From contig NC_045127.1 of the NCBI RefSeq assembly GCF_007655135.1, forward strand, positions 24,904,199 through 24,968,198: a stretch of DNA of 64,000 bases. The letters are read 5' to 3'. A program made the position numbers and the translations under genes. The notes beneath the pieces were generated by a model. The model was not told where the DNA came from, ran no database searches, and saw only the letters and a list, made by a program, of their open reading frames with translations. Below, piece after piece: positions 21,481-31,720 of this stretch; within the stretch, counting starts at the first letter, position 1, and each line of letters begins with the position of its first letter. The stretch comes from Punica granatum (lineage: Eukaryota; Streptophyta; Magnoliopsida; Myrtales; Lythraceae).

Positions 21481-24278
21481 TTTCACAGATTCCTTCTCTC
21501 CAATCGATCTTTCATTCTCATTTCCTCGTCAGCGTCTTCTACTATACTATCTACTACACTAAAACTCCTATTCATTTACTTTTTTATTTCGTGGAACTAT
21601 TTATTTTAATTTATTTATTGGCATTGTGGCATGAAAGAGCAGAAGAATTTTTTTTTTTTTTGGCTCGGCGAGAGCAGTCGATGATAAGGAAATGATATGG
21701 GTTCTCGTATAGATAATGAAATGAATTTGAATTAAATATGAAGAAAATCGAGGGAAGAAAATCGAGGGAGGTGCTTCACACGGATGCCGATATTTTATGC
21801 GGGGAAAAGGACGGCGGTGGCGGGCGCAGCAGTCAACATCTGCAATTATTCAAAAGATTGATATAATTACTAAAAAGTCCCTAAACAATGAAGAGCCGTG
21901 CCATCCAATCATTATAATATATTATGTGATAACCAATGCATTACTCAAGAAATTTAGGGCGAATATAACGTCAAATTATAGTTCTAAAATTATAAAAATA
22001 TTAATAAATCAAAGTGCATAGCAAATAATTATTTTATCTTATAATTTGAATTGACAGGTTTAATTTTAAAAGAAATATATCTATTGTAATTGTATAGACA
22101 ATAAAAAAGATATTGCATTGTACATATATAAACTAAAAAAATATTCAACTTTATTAAGTATAAATTAACTTCAGAATAATAAAGCATATTTCATCTAATA
22201 GCACACATGGGGAACAGTATTCGTATAATCAAACATTTAACATCTATACACATACATATATATATATATGTATATATAGTTATATATTCATATTGATATG
22301 TCTATTGAAAGTGGCGCATTGAGAAAAACGAGTAGGTTGGATTGAGGCGGAAAGGGGAGAATTCTTTTAGGGGGGGAAAAGATAGTCAATGAAATTGATT
22401 TATTGCATGTGACTTGTGAATGATAAATATATTTATATGATTTTTAATACGTAACCAATTGAATTATATAACAAAAAATTATACTTGGAAATGCCTTTTA
22501 CAATTATCGAGTAAATTTTTCATTTTTGAGGAAGAATATTAATAGTTAATTAATATGTATAAATAATGTGAATTAATTGGGAAGAACACGTTGAACTTGA
22601 TCCAACTAAAACATATGGTGAAATTCGTCTAATTGAACTAAAAGGACACTCAATATAGAATTAAGAATTCGCTAACCAAGCTTAGATAGTGTATCCACGT
22701 CGCGCTTTTCAGCTTTTATATATCATGATTTATAAAAAATCAGGCGCGAGATGTGATTGTACCACGTAAGCCAACACATAAAGCCTCAGCTCCCCCTCGA
22801 TTGATCTTTCAATTCCGGTTAAATAAACTCTTACTGTATTTTATTTATAACATATTCAACGTATTTTCAATAGCCATCCATATTACTTGTACGTAATAAT
22901 GTATACTTAAAGAACTTTAATAAAATTAATGCTTTCTCGATAATCAAAATGAATTTCACGATATGTGATATTCTTTTTTATTCAATGTGCTTAAAATTCT
23001 ATAAATGGGAGATATATCGTTCTACTCTATCCTAACCTATATATCCATATATATGATATCTCTCGCTCTTTATACATGCCGATATATATATATTACATGA
23101 TTGTTATCGTTTAATATATATGTTAGTCCATAAGACGAAATGAATATTCTTTGTCATCATAATTTTTCATTCATGGCTCTAATTCACAATTTGTATTGTT
23201 TATATGTATATACTCGGTACAAATTTACAGTTTTGATCTTTTTTTTCCTAAATCTATATTCATTCGTGTATTATACATGATGATTATTTATTACATTTAT
23301 GGTCATCTAATTGAGGCATACTTGAGCTGTGCTTGTGCTATGTTTGGTATAGACCCATTAAAATCATTCTCATGTTTATTAGGGTCAAGGTGGCCTCAAA
23401 ACCGTCAAAGCAGGTGATTCAGTTTGCGGTTGCAAGTGGGAGCACTATCTCGAGGTGATGACAGTTCTAATGCCGGCAAACTCCGCGGTACCGTCCAAGT
23501 GAACTAGTTAGGGGCGAAGTGTATGAAACCAGAAATCAATGATTCCAATAGGAAATTTCTTCATAAAATTAATATGCAATATAAAAATTAAACAATAATT
23601 ATTATTGCAAATAAATAAATAAATAAATCTAAATGTCTTAATAAACTGATATATAACATAGAAATTACATAATAAATATTATTGTCAATAAAAAATTAAA
23701 TATAAACAAACAGATATATTAATCACAAATTATTATTCATAAGTAAATAAATATTCATAATTTTAATGATTTCATTAGTAAATAATTATTCATAATTTTA
23801 AGGAAATTGAGTACTATTTAAAATTTAAAAATAAATTTGAAAAAATCATCGTTAGCTTTGTAAAAGTTCAATCAAGAAATCTCACATCGAACCCATTTTA
23901 TCAACATTATTTATTTAAACTCACGAAACTTAATACGTGAAATGTGATTGAGAATAAAAATCAGCATAATATTAACTTTAAAAAATTATCGATTTTATTA
24001 TTATTATTCTTTCATTAATTAAAGCTAAGAATTTTAAATTTTTAGGATTTTAAAATTATTTATCTATAAATTAGATTGATGATTGTGATAATGTATATGA
24101 AGTATTATACATGAATTATTTGCTCGAACTCTTCAATTAATATTATTTAGCGTGGTTTTAAAATTTATCCTATTGAATGTTATATAGTATAAAAACATAA
24201 AATTTTCTATACACTAATATAAATTATAAAATGATAGCAAGTAGTGTCTCATATTTAAACTCTTATAATATTTTTTTG
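21481..24278. other. AT-rich intergenic DNA, no gene recognised
   Basis: Composition falls sharply in GC after the copia LTR. A TA-rich microsatellite lies at about 22255-22289. Around 23380-23520 there is a small GC-rich island with one open frame (KTVKAGDSVCGCKWEHYLEV) of unknown origin. I see no other coding or RNA gene signal. Confidence 0.5.
22255..22289. repeat. TA microsatellite
   Basis: An alternating TA run with single interruptions, inside AT-rich DNA. Confidence 0.8.
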
Positions 24279-25308
24279 GGTTAATTGCACCGGTGATCCA
24301 AAAGGTTTCATAAATGTTTTAGGTTGGTCCAAAATATTTTTTTGGCAACTTGTTGGTACATTAAGTTTTAAAGCCGTTTCGATATAGTACATTCTATTAT
24401 CTGTACTTGACGCCGTTTATATTCCAAACTTTTTAAAATTGCAAAACGACCCAAAGTTTTAAAATTTTTCAAAATGTACCCCACCTTCACTCTCCCTTCC
24501 TTCTCGACTTTCTCTCTCTTCTGCAAGTTCTCTCTCTCTCTCTCTCTTTCGCCCTTTCTCCCTCCCCTGTCAGCCTTTCCACCGACGTCACCTACGACCG
24601 CTCCAACATCCAGCGTTGGCTCGACATCGGTAACAACACTTGCCCCTCAACCTCACCCTCCGATGACGCTTTCCGCATCTGGTCCGATGATTTTCATTAT
24701 CAGGTGAAGTTGGATCTGTGGTGCATAGAGCCTACAACCCTAGCCGCCAGGAAAAGATGACAGATATGTAGTGGGGGAGACCCGGAGACACCGAGAAAAC
24801 CGGCTTGACAAGGATGAGGAACTGAAGATCCAAGCTGGTGATTTCGAGGCCAAGGCAGCAGTATCGACGTCACCAACACCATACACCTCTTTTACTATTC
24901 GGGTGAAGGAATTGGGGTAGGAAGAGGAAAAAGGAAGAAGAGCCACCGTTATTTGAGACAACCGAGACATAGAGGATGGCCTCGACTTCCCGATCTCGAA
25001 GGTGACGCCGGTAGAGAGGCTGACGAGGGAGGGAGAAAGGGAGAGAGAGAGAGAGAGAACTTGCAGAAGAGAGAGAAATTCGAGAAGGAAGGGAGAGAGA
25101 AGGTGGGGTACATTTTGAAAAGTTTTAAAACTTTGGATTGTTTTGCAATTTTAAAAAGTTTGGAATATAAACGACGTCAAACACAGATGACGAAATGCAC
25201 TACATCGAAACGGTTTTTAAACTTAATGTACCAACAAGTTACCAAAAAAACTTTTTGGACCAACATCTAACATTTATAAAATTTTTTGGACCACCAGTGC
25301 AATTAACC
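24279..25308. mobile_element. Long-inverted-repeat (MULE or foldback type) element with captured U-box fragment
   Basis: Left end GGTTAATTGCACC and right end GTGCAATTAACC start inverted repeats of about 300 bp. These run through TTGGTCCAAAA blocks, a block reading CTTCTGCAAGTTC/GAACTTGCAGAAG, and a CT (left, about 24531-24548) or GA (right, about 25038-25060) microsatellite. The arms continue into captured coding sequence. The flanks are A/T-rich (ATAATATTTT / ATAATTTTTT) and could be an imperfect TSD, but this is not clear. No transposase is present. The end sequence resembles the MITE at 25627. Confidence 0.75.
24566..24646 (+). pseudogene. Captured U-box (PUB-type E3 ligase) gene fragment
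   Basis: Twenty-seven codons read PVSLSTDVTYDRSNIQRWLD followed by IGNNTCP, the core of the plant U-box, which binds ubiquitin-conjugating enzyme. The TYDR and W of the fold are present; the Gly usual before VTY is Asp. Downstream, NLTLRR- and RIWSD-like pieces in shifted frames fit the following PUB helix after a deletion. Read inverted, the right arm (24989-25024) has VSLSTGVTFE, so both arms derive from the same gene segment. It lacks the start, the end and the ARM repeats, so it cannot encode a ligase. Confidence 0.75.
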
Positions 25309-25626
25309 ATAATTTTTTACATAAAAACTATGCAATGCACGTGTTCAATAACTTAGTATGTATGTATATATATATTAGTTCTGTGCTTTTGAGTTATTGC
25401 GGAACTTTGATGTTATATGATTCATATACGTTTATGAGAAATTAACCTGATTGCAACAAATGGAATTAAATGTACATAAATTCCTTGATGATTATAATTA
25501 CAAGAAAATTCAAATATAATATAGGATAATCTAAAATCAAACATCAATATGTATAGTAAAATTGCATTCAGAGGTAATAAATGCGGTCTAATTAATGCAA
25601 CAAAAATAAAACACTTAATAATTAAT
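25309..25626. other. AT-rich spacer, possible Helitron-like relic
   Basis: TGCAATGCACGTG followed by CTTAGT at about 25332-25355 looks like a decayed Helitron-like terminus. No gene is seen. Confidence 0.3.
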
Positions 25627-26095
25627 GGGGTAATTACACTAGTGGTCCAAAAAATTTCACTAATGTATCAAGTTGGTCCAAAAAGTTTTTTTTTGCTACT
25701 TGATTGTACAAAATGTTTCAAAATTGTAACATGATAGTACAAACCGTTATCTCGCCATTGACGTCGTCATCTCGCCATTGACATTGGTGGACCTTTAAGT
25801 TAATTAAAGAATATTTTGTACCATTATGTTACATCTGTAAAACATTTTGGATCATTAAGTGACAACTTCAAAAAAGTTTGAACCATCATGTAACGTTCCA
25901 CCAACTCCTAAAAACATATCAGAGCCACGTGTCGGCCACGTTTCGGCCACGTCAGCTTCGCTTGACGGTGTCAATGGTGAGATAACGGTTTGTACTATCA
26001 TGTTACACTTTTGAAACATTTTGTACCATCAAGTAGCAAAAAAAACTTTTTGGACCAACTTAATACATTAGTGAAACTTTTTGGACCACCAGTAT
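25627..26095. mobile_element. MULE-like MITE with TIRs of about 150 bp
   Basis: The left arm GGGGTAATTACACTAGTGGT, with AGTTGGTCCAAAAAG, is mirrored by CTTTTTGGACCAACTT and TTTTTGGACCACCAGT on the right, where the last bases have decayed. CACTTAATAATTAAT occurs just left (25612-25626) and just right (26112-26126), longer than a usual TSD. The centre has three GGCCACGT-like motifs. Non-coding. Confidence 0.65.
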
Positions 26096-26280
26096 AAAAA
26101 TAAAATTAAAGCACTTAATAATTAATAAATGTATAGAAGTTAGTAATCTTATATAAGTAAAAATAACTTGAAGCGTAATAAATGCACTTCAATTGATGCA
26201 TTTGAAAAGGTATAAAAAGATCAATACTATTTCAAAATTATAAAAAATAATACTAAAAAAGTACAATATCATTTTTAATC

Positions 26281-27057
26281 AAAATTAAACAAAAATGAAT
26301 TATTAAAGTTAATGAAACCATAATTTCGATTAATACAGTTGAAAAGTATAAAAATATTATTTCAAAATTATAAATAATACTAAAAAAAGAACAATATTTT
26401 TTTAATTAAAAGTAAGCAAAATTGAATAATTAAAGTTAATGAAAATTTTAAAATTTTACCAAAACAACATATAATATATTTTTTATAAGCAAAGGCATAT
26501 AATATTAAGAAATGAAATCTATGAATGGACACTTTCAATTTTAGTAGAATAATATTTTCGTTTTTATATAAAATTAATGATCATGTTAGAATATTGAAAT
26601 TAATAATATATATAACTCATTATATTTATATCATAAATGCTTAAATACTACATAGAATATATATATATATATATATATTATTCAAATTTAAGCAAAAATG
26701 AATCATTAAAGTTAATGAAACCATAATTTTAATTAATACATTTGAAAAGTATAAAAAATATTATTTCAAATTTATAAAATAATACTAATAAAAGAACAGT
26801 ATCTTTTTAATTAAAAGAAAGCAAAATTGAATAATTAAAGTTATTGAAAATTTTAAAATTCTACCAAATCAACATCTAATATATTTTTTATAAGCAAAAG
26901 CATATAATATTAAGAAATGAAATCTATGAATGGACACTTTCAATTTTACTAGAATAATATTTTCATTTTTATATAAAATTAATGATTATGTTAGAATATA
27001 TTTAAATTAATGATATATATAACTTATTATATTTACATCATAAATGCTTAAATACTA
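26281..27057 (+). repeat. Tandem duplication of about 405 bp in U1
   Basis: AAACAAAAATGAATTATTAAAG (about 26288) and the near-identical stretch at about 26691 start two copies that share ATGAATGGACACTTTCAATT and TAAATGCTTAAATACTA. More copies of this segment are in U2 (about 29945-30180) and U3 (about 30545-30795). Confidence 0.75.
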
Positions 27058-27314
27058 GGGTATATTACAAAAAAAAACTTAAATTTTGTAAAAAGTCTTA
27101 GTTTTGTCCTAAATTTTGTTTTGTAACAGAAAAAATCATAAGTTTTCTAAAATGTCTCAAAAATGTCATTCGTTATAAATTCCGTCAATTTTTGCCTGCG
27201 TGTACTGTTAACTTCTGACTCATTTTTGATAAATCACCTTCTCCCACCCTCTCCCCCTTATGTCACGCCTCTCCATCTCAGAGACCGATTTCCCCCAAAT
27301 GGGAAAACCCTAAC

Positions 27315-27674
27315 TCGCAACTCCTTCTTTAATGCATCCAATTGCTCCTGCAAATCCTCCCTGTTGGTGTCTGCTTCCTGGAGCTTCACATTGAGCTCCT
27401 AAATGTACGAGATAGGATCGCCCAGAAGAGAAGCTTTGTCCATCTTCGACACATTCGGAACAACAGCCCGCAAGTCGTAGAATCTCTGATTCAGCTTCTT
27501 CCTCATGTGCCTCTCGGCCTCCACATGATTCAAGGGCTCCTCCCTTCTGTTCGTAGGCTTCTTGCCCTATTTCCTCGGCCTCTTCTTAGTTTCCACAACC
27601 CTGCTAGTGACAGCTTCCTTTACAATCAAAGTCTTGAGGTCTGAATGATCTGAGTCCCTAGCACCTCCGCTGGA
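27315..27674 (-). pseudogene. Captured MYC2-type bHLH transcription factor fragment
   Basis: The minus strand reads, over 120 codons in one frame: SSGGARDSDHSDLK, then KKRPRK-stop-[51 protein letters not shown], ELNVKLQEAD. This is the nuclear-localisation and bHLH region of plant group IIId/e factors (MYC2/3/4, jasmonate signalling). Two TAG codons break it. In the basic region His and Glu of the DNA-contact set remain, but the QRRE stretch normal for the family reads HMRK, so DNA binding would be impaired even without stops. No introns or other domains are visible. Confidence 0.88.
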
Positions 27675-28598
27675 CTTTACATCCCCGAGGAGGGGAGGAC
27701 CACGCCTAAGGTGAAGGAAAGCATCCCTTCCTCACTTTGACAACGACAATCTTCTTTTTTCATTCAATCGGCTGAGCATCGACTTTGACAACGACAATTT
27801 TCTTCTCGATTAATTTTTTATTATTGAATTTGCTTATCTAATGTTTGGATTTATAAAGTGCTAAATGTCATTGGTCTAGATGCCCAGAGAATCACTTCGT
27901 ACTAGCTACATTGGTACGCATGGAGGAATGATTTCAAGTAGCAGAGGACCACATCAGTGACAGCACTAGCAGTAGCACCAAGAACAATGCAAATACCTTC
28001 AGTAGCAACAACATCAATAGGACCCTGATCAAGAGTAGCAGCATCATTAGGGTAGTTTATATGATGTTTAGTTAGGCTTTTTAGGAATTAAAGCTTTGAC
28101 TTTGGTTACTTTCGCCTAGACTTGGATATGTTTTGTACATGTATTGGGTCTCTTTTGGTATGATTTCGGGTATGCTAAATTTGGTACAGTTTGGCATTGA
28201 TTTGACACCTATAAAAGTTATTTTAAGACGTGTTCAATTTGTGTATGCTTTGATTATTCGATACAAAAATGTTGACATCGTTTACACAGGTGACATTTTA
28301 AAGTTTATAAACAACACTCATAAAACCTTCAGTGATAAGCAAAATTTGAAACAAAATTGATAATTTTCTATGTCTCCTTGTAGTACTCCTAAAGTCAGCC
28401 TCGCTAGCATCATCTCTCAGAGATCATTTCTGAGAAAATTTTAAAATATGTATTTTTTAAAAATTATAAATCAAAATTTGGGACAAAAATGAGAATTTTA
28501 TGAAAACTTAATGGTGCGTTTGGTTTCAGAGTTAAAGTAACTTTGATTTTGATTTTAATTTTGATTGTGGAAAAGGACAAATGAGATTGGATTATAAA

Positions 28599-28724
28599 TT
28601 TGACTTGGGAAATGTGTGTTTTTGTTGTGTAGTGTGTTGAGTTAAAGTTAAAGTTAAAATTTTTGACTTGGGAAATGTGTGTTTTTGTTGTGTAGTGTGT
28701 TGAGTTAAAGTTAAAGTTAAAGTT
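28599..28724. repeat. 63-bp tandem duplication inside the Pack-MULE
   Basis: TTTGACTTGGGAAATGTGTG starts at 28599 and again at 28662; both copies end in GTTAAAGTTAAAGTTAAA. Just upstream, GGTGCGTTTGGTTTCAGAG (about 28513) resembles one end of a Harbinger/Tourist-type MITE, but no matching right end is found. Confidence 0.8.
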
Positions 28725-29158
28725 AAGTTATTTTTGCAAAGAAAAGAAAATATAATCAGATGATGAATCAACTTTGTGGGTCCCTTAACAGTCCACGTCG
28801 CTCACACGTAGGCAAAAATTGACGGAATTTATAACGAATGATATTTTTGAGACATTTTAGAAAATTTATGATTTTTTCTGTTACAAAACAAAATTTAGGA
28901 CAAAACTGAGACTTTTTATAAAACTTGAGTTTTTTTTTGTAATTTGCCCTAAATAATACACAGAACATATATAATTATATATATATATATATTATTGAAA
29001 TAAGCATGTGCAATACATGGGATGATTAGTTGTAGAATTATTGTTGAATTGTAAAATTTACTCTAACTGATCATTTTAAATGTGATCAATTAACATGTAC
29101 GTAATATGATAATGATATATAGAAATTAATCAGTGTAACGCACGAGATAGGAAACTAG

Positions 29159-30351
29159 TATATATATAATAAAATAGACTACACCTGTAGTAAATGCTCG
29201 TAATAAATGTTCCCAGTATTGTAAAAAACTAAATTTCATAAATTAAATATTATAGTAAATAAAAATTTAAAGTAAATAAAAAATAGTAAAATGAACTAAG
29301 CTTGTAATAAATGCCCGTAGTAAAAGTTCCTAATATTGTTAAAAAACTAAATTTCATAGATAAATTATTATAGTAAAAAGATTTATTCTATATAAATCAA
29401 ATATAATAATATAATGATTTTTAAAAGGTACAACGAACAAGAATTATACAAAAAAAAGAACAAATATATGTGTTAATATGTATGATAATAATTTTTAAGA
29501 TACAACGAACAAGAAATTATGAATAAGGGCATGTTACATTAAATAAAACTAACAACATTTTACATTATTTAAGTACATGTTAGATAGAGTTAGAATAATC
29601 AATTTTCCTTTAAATAAGAAAATATCAATAATTGGCAGAAAAAAATATAAAAAAAACTATTGCAATTAACCATTATACAAATAACCAAAATAAAAAATTT
29701 GTTGAAAGACTAGAAATGGAAAGTTATTATTGTACTATTTAACTTTTAAATTTTTTATAAAAAATTAAATGCACTTCAATTAATGCATTTGAAAAGGTAT
29801 AAAAAGATACATACTATATTATAAAAAAATAATAAAAAGAATGAAACCATAATTTCTATTAATACATTTGAAATGTATAAAAAAATATTTTTTCAAAATT
29901 ATAAAATAATACTGAAAAAAATATATATTGTAATTAAAAGTAAGCAAAATTGAATAGTTAAAGTTAATGAAAATTTTAAAATTTTACCAAAACAACATAT
30001 GATATTTTTTTATGAGTAAAAGCATATAATATTAAGAAATGAAATCTATGAATGGACACTTTCAATTTTATTAGAATAATATTTTCATTTTTATATAAAA
30101 TTAATGATTATGTTAGAATATTGAAATTGATAATAAATATAACTTATTATATTTATATCATAAATGCTTAAATACTACGTGAACATATATATGTATATTT
30201 ATTAAAATAAGCATGTGCAATGCATGGGATGATTAGTTGCAAAATTAGAATTTAATTGTAAAATTTACTCTAATTGATCAATTTAAATGTACGTAATATG
30301 ATAATGGATATATGGAAATTAACCCGTGCAACGCACGGGATAGAGTACTAG
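29159..30351 (+). mobile_element. Helitron-like unit U2
   Basis: The 3' end is well preserved: a 7-bp stem CCCGTGC/GCACGGG with loop AAC, eight bases, then CTAG followed by T. It begins directly after the CTAG of U1 with AATAGACTAC and TTCCCAGTATT blocks that also open U3 and U4. A canonical 5' TC is not visible. Non-coding, AT-rich. Confidence 0.55.
30323..30351 (+). other. Helitron-type 3' hairpin and CTAG terminus
   Basis: Stem CCCGTGC (30323-30329) and GCACGGG (30333-30339), loop AAC, then CTAG at 30348-30351. A hairpin a few bases before CTRR is the Helitron replication-termination signal. Confidence 0.65.
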
Positions 30352-30983
30352 TTTATAAATAGTAAAATAGACTACGCTTGTAATAAATTATTGTAATAAA
30401 TGTTCCCAGTATTATAAAAGAACTAAATTTCATAAATTAAATATTATAGTAAATAAAATGTAAAACAAAATAAAAAATTAAAACTAAAGTATAAAAAAAT
30501 CATGTTCAAAATTATAAAATAATACTAAAAAAAGAACAATATCGTTTTAATTAAAAGTAAGGAAAATTGAATAATGAAGTTAATGGAAATTTTTAAAATT
30601 TTACCAAAACAACATATAATATATTTTCTATAAGCAAAATCATATAATATTAAGAAATGAAATCTATGAATGGACACTTTCAATTTTATTAGAATAATAT
30701 TTTCATTTTTGTATAAAATTAATGATTATGTTAGAATATTGAAATTAATAATATATATAACTTATTATATTTACATCATAAATGCTTAAATACTACATGG
30801 AATATATATATATATATTATTAAAAAAGCATGTGCAATGCATGGGATGATTAGTTGCAAAAGTATTATTGAATTGAAAAATTTACTCTAATTGATCATTT
30901 TAAATGTGATCAATTAACATGTATGTAATATGACAATGGATATACGGAAATTAACCTGTTTAATGCACGGGATTGAATACTAT
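30352..30983 (+). mobile_element. Helitron-like unit U3
   Basis: It follows U2 with no spacer and opens with the same GTAAAATAGACTACGC block. It ends AATGCACGGG then CTAT, a one-base change from CTAG, and its left hairpin arm is decayed. It carries the repeated ATGAATGGACACTTTCAATT segment. Confidence 0.5.
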
Positions 30984-31720
30984 TATATATAGTAAAATAG
31001 ACTACGCCTGTAATAAATGCTCGTAATAAATGTTCCCAGTACTTAAAAAACTAATTTCATAAATTAAATATTATAGTAAATAAAAAGTAAAACTAAATAA
31101 CAAATAGTAAAACAAACTAAGCTTGAAATGCCGTAATAAAAGTTCCTAATATTGTAAAAAAACTAAATTTCATAAATAAAATATTATTCTATCTAAAGAA
31201 AATATAATAATATAATGATTTTAAAGATACAATGAACAAGTATTATACAAACAAAGAACAAATATTTGTGTTAATATATATGATAATAATTTTTAAGATA
31301 CAACGACCAACAAAATATAAATAAGGCCATATTACATTAACTACTTTTCCTTTAATTATGGACATATTAAATAGAGTCATAATAATCAATTTACGCATAA
31401 ATAAGAAAATATATGTAATTGCCAAAAAAAAAAAGAAATATAAAAAAGCTATTGCAAGTAACCATTTGACAAATAACGAAATTAAAGAATTTGTTGGAAA
31501 ACAAGAAATGCGAAGTTATTATTGTACTAATTAACTTACTCTAATTTATATTAAAAAAATGAAAAATTAGTTTTGAAATTTGAAATCAATAATTAATTAT
31601 TATGAAATATTATTGATCTTTTAGAAAAATCGATCTTTCAAAATAAAAGAATTACAATATAAAAATGAATATAAAAAATATGTTAAAATAAACCCATGCA
31701 ACTTACGAGCAAAAAGCTAG
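30984..31720 (+). mobile_element. Helitron-like unit U4
   Basis: It starts with the same opening block and ends CCCATGCAACTTACGAG then CTAG (31717-31720) and T. The front half resembles the front half of U2 (TTGTGTTAATAT, AAGATACAACGA); the back half differs. Non-coding. Confidence 0.5.

Larger units (their letters stand above)
27058..28949. mobile_element. Pack-MULE with captured bHLH gene fragment
   Basis: Ends GGGTATATTACAAAA / TTTGTAATTTGCCC begin inverted repeats of about 135-160 bp (AAATTTTGTTTTGTAACA, TCCGTCAATTTTTGCC mirrored on the right). Nine-base flanks TAAATACTA (27049-27057) and TAAATAATA (28950-28958) match at 8 of 9, as expected for Mutator-like elements. U2 shows the site without insertion. 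The 1.9-kb body carries a bHLH fragment and a 63-bp tandem duplication but no transposase. The MITE at 34009-34369 has the same ends. Confidence 0.85.
26108..29158 (+). mobile_element. Helitron-like unit U1, split by a Pack-MULE
   Basis: Its right end, CAGTGTAACGCACGAG then CTAGT, is a decayed version of the hairpin-CTAG end of unit U2. The left part (to 27057) and right part (28959-29158) join in order when the Pack-MULE is removed, by comparison with U2. A segment is duplicated in tandem with a step near 405 bp (about 26281-27057). The 5' end is not defined. No Rep/helicase, so non-autonomous if a Helitron. Confidence 0.5.
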
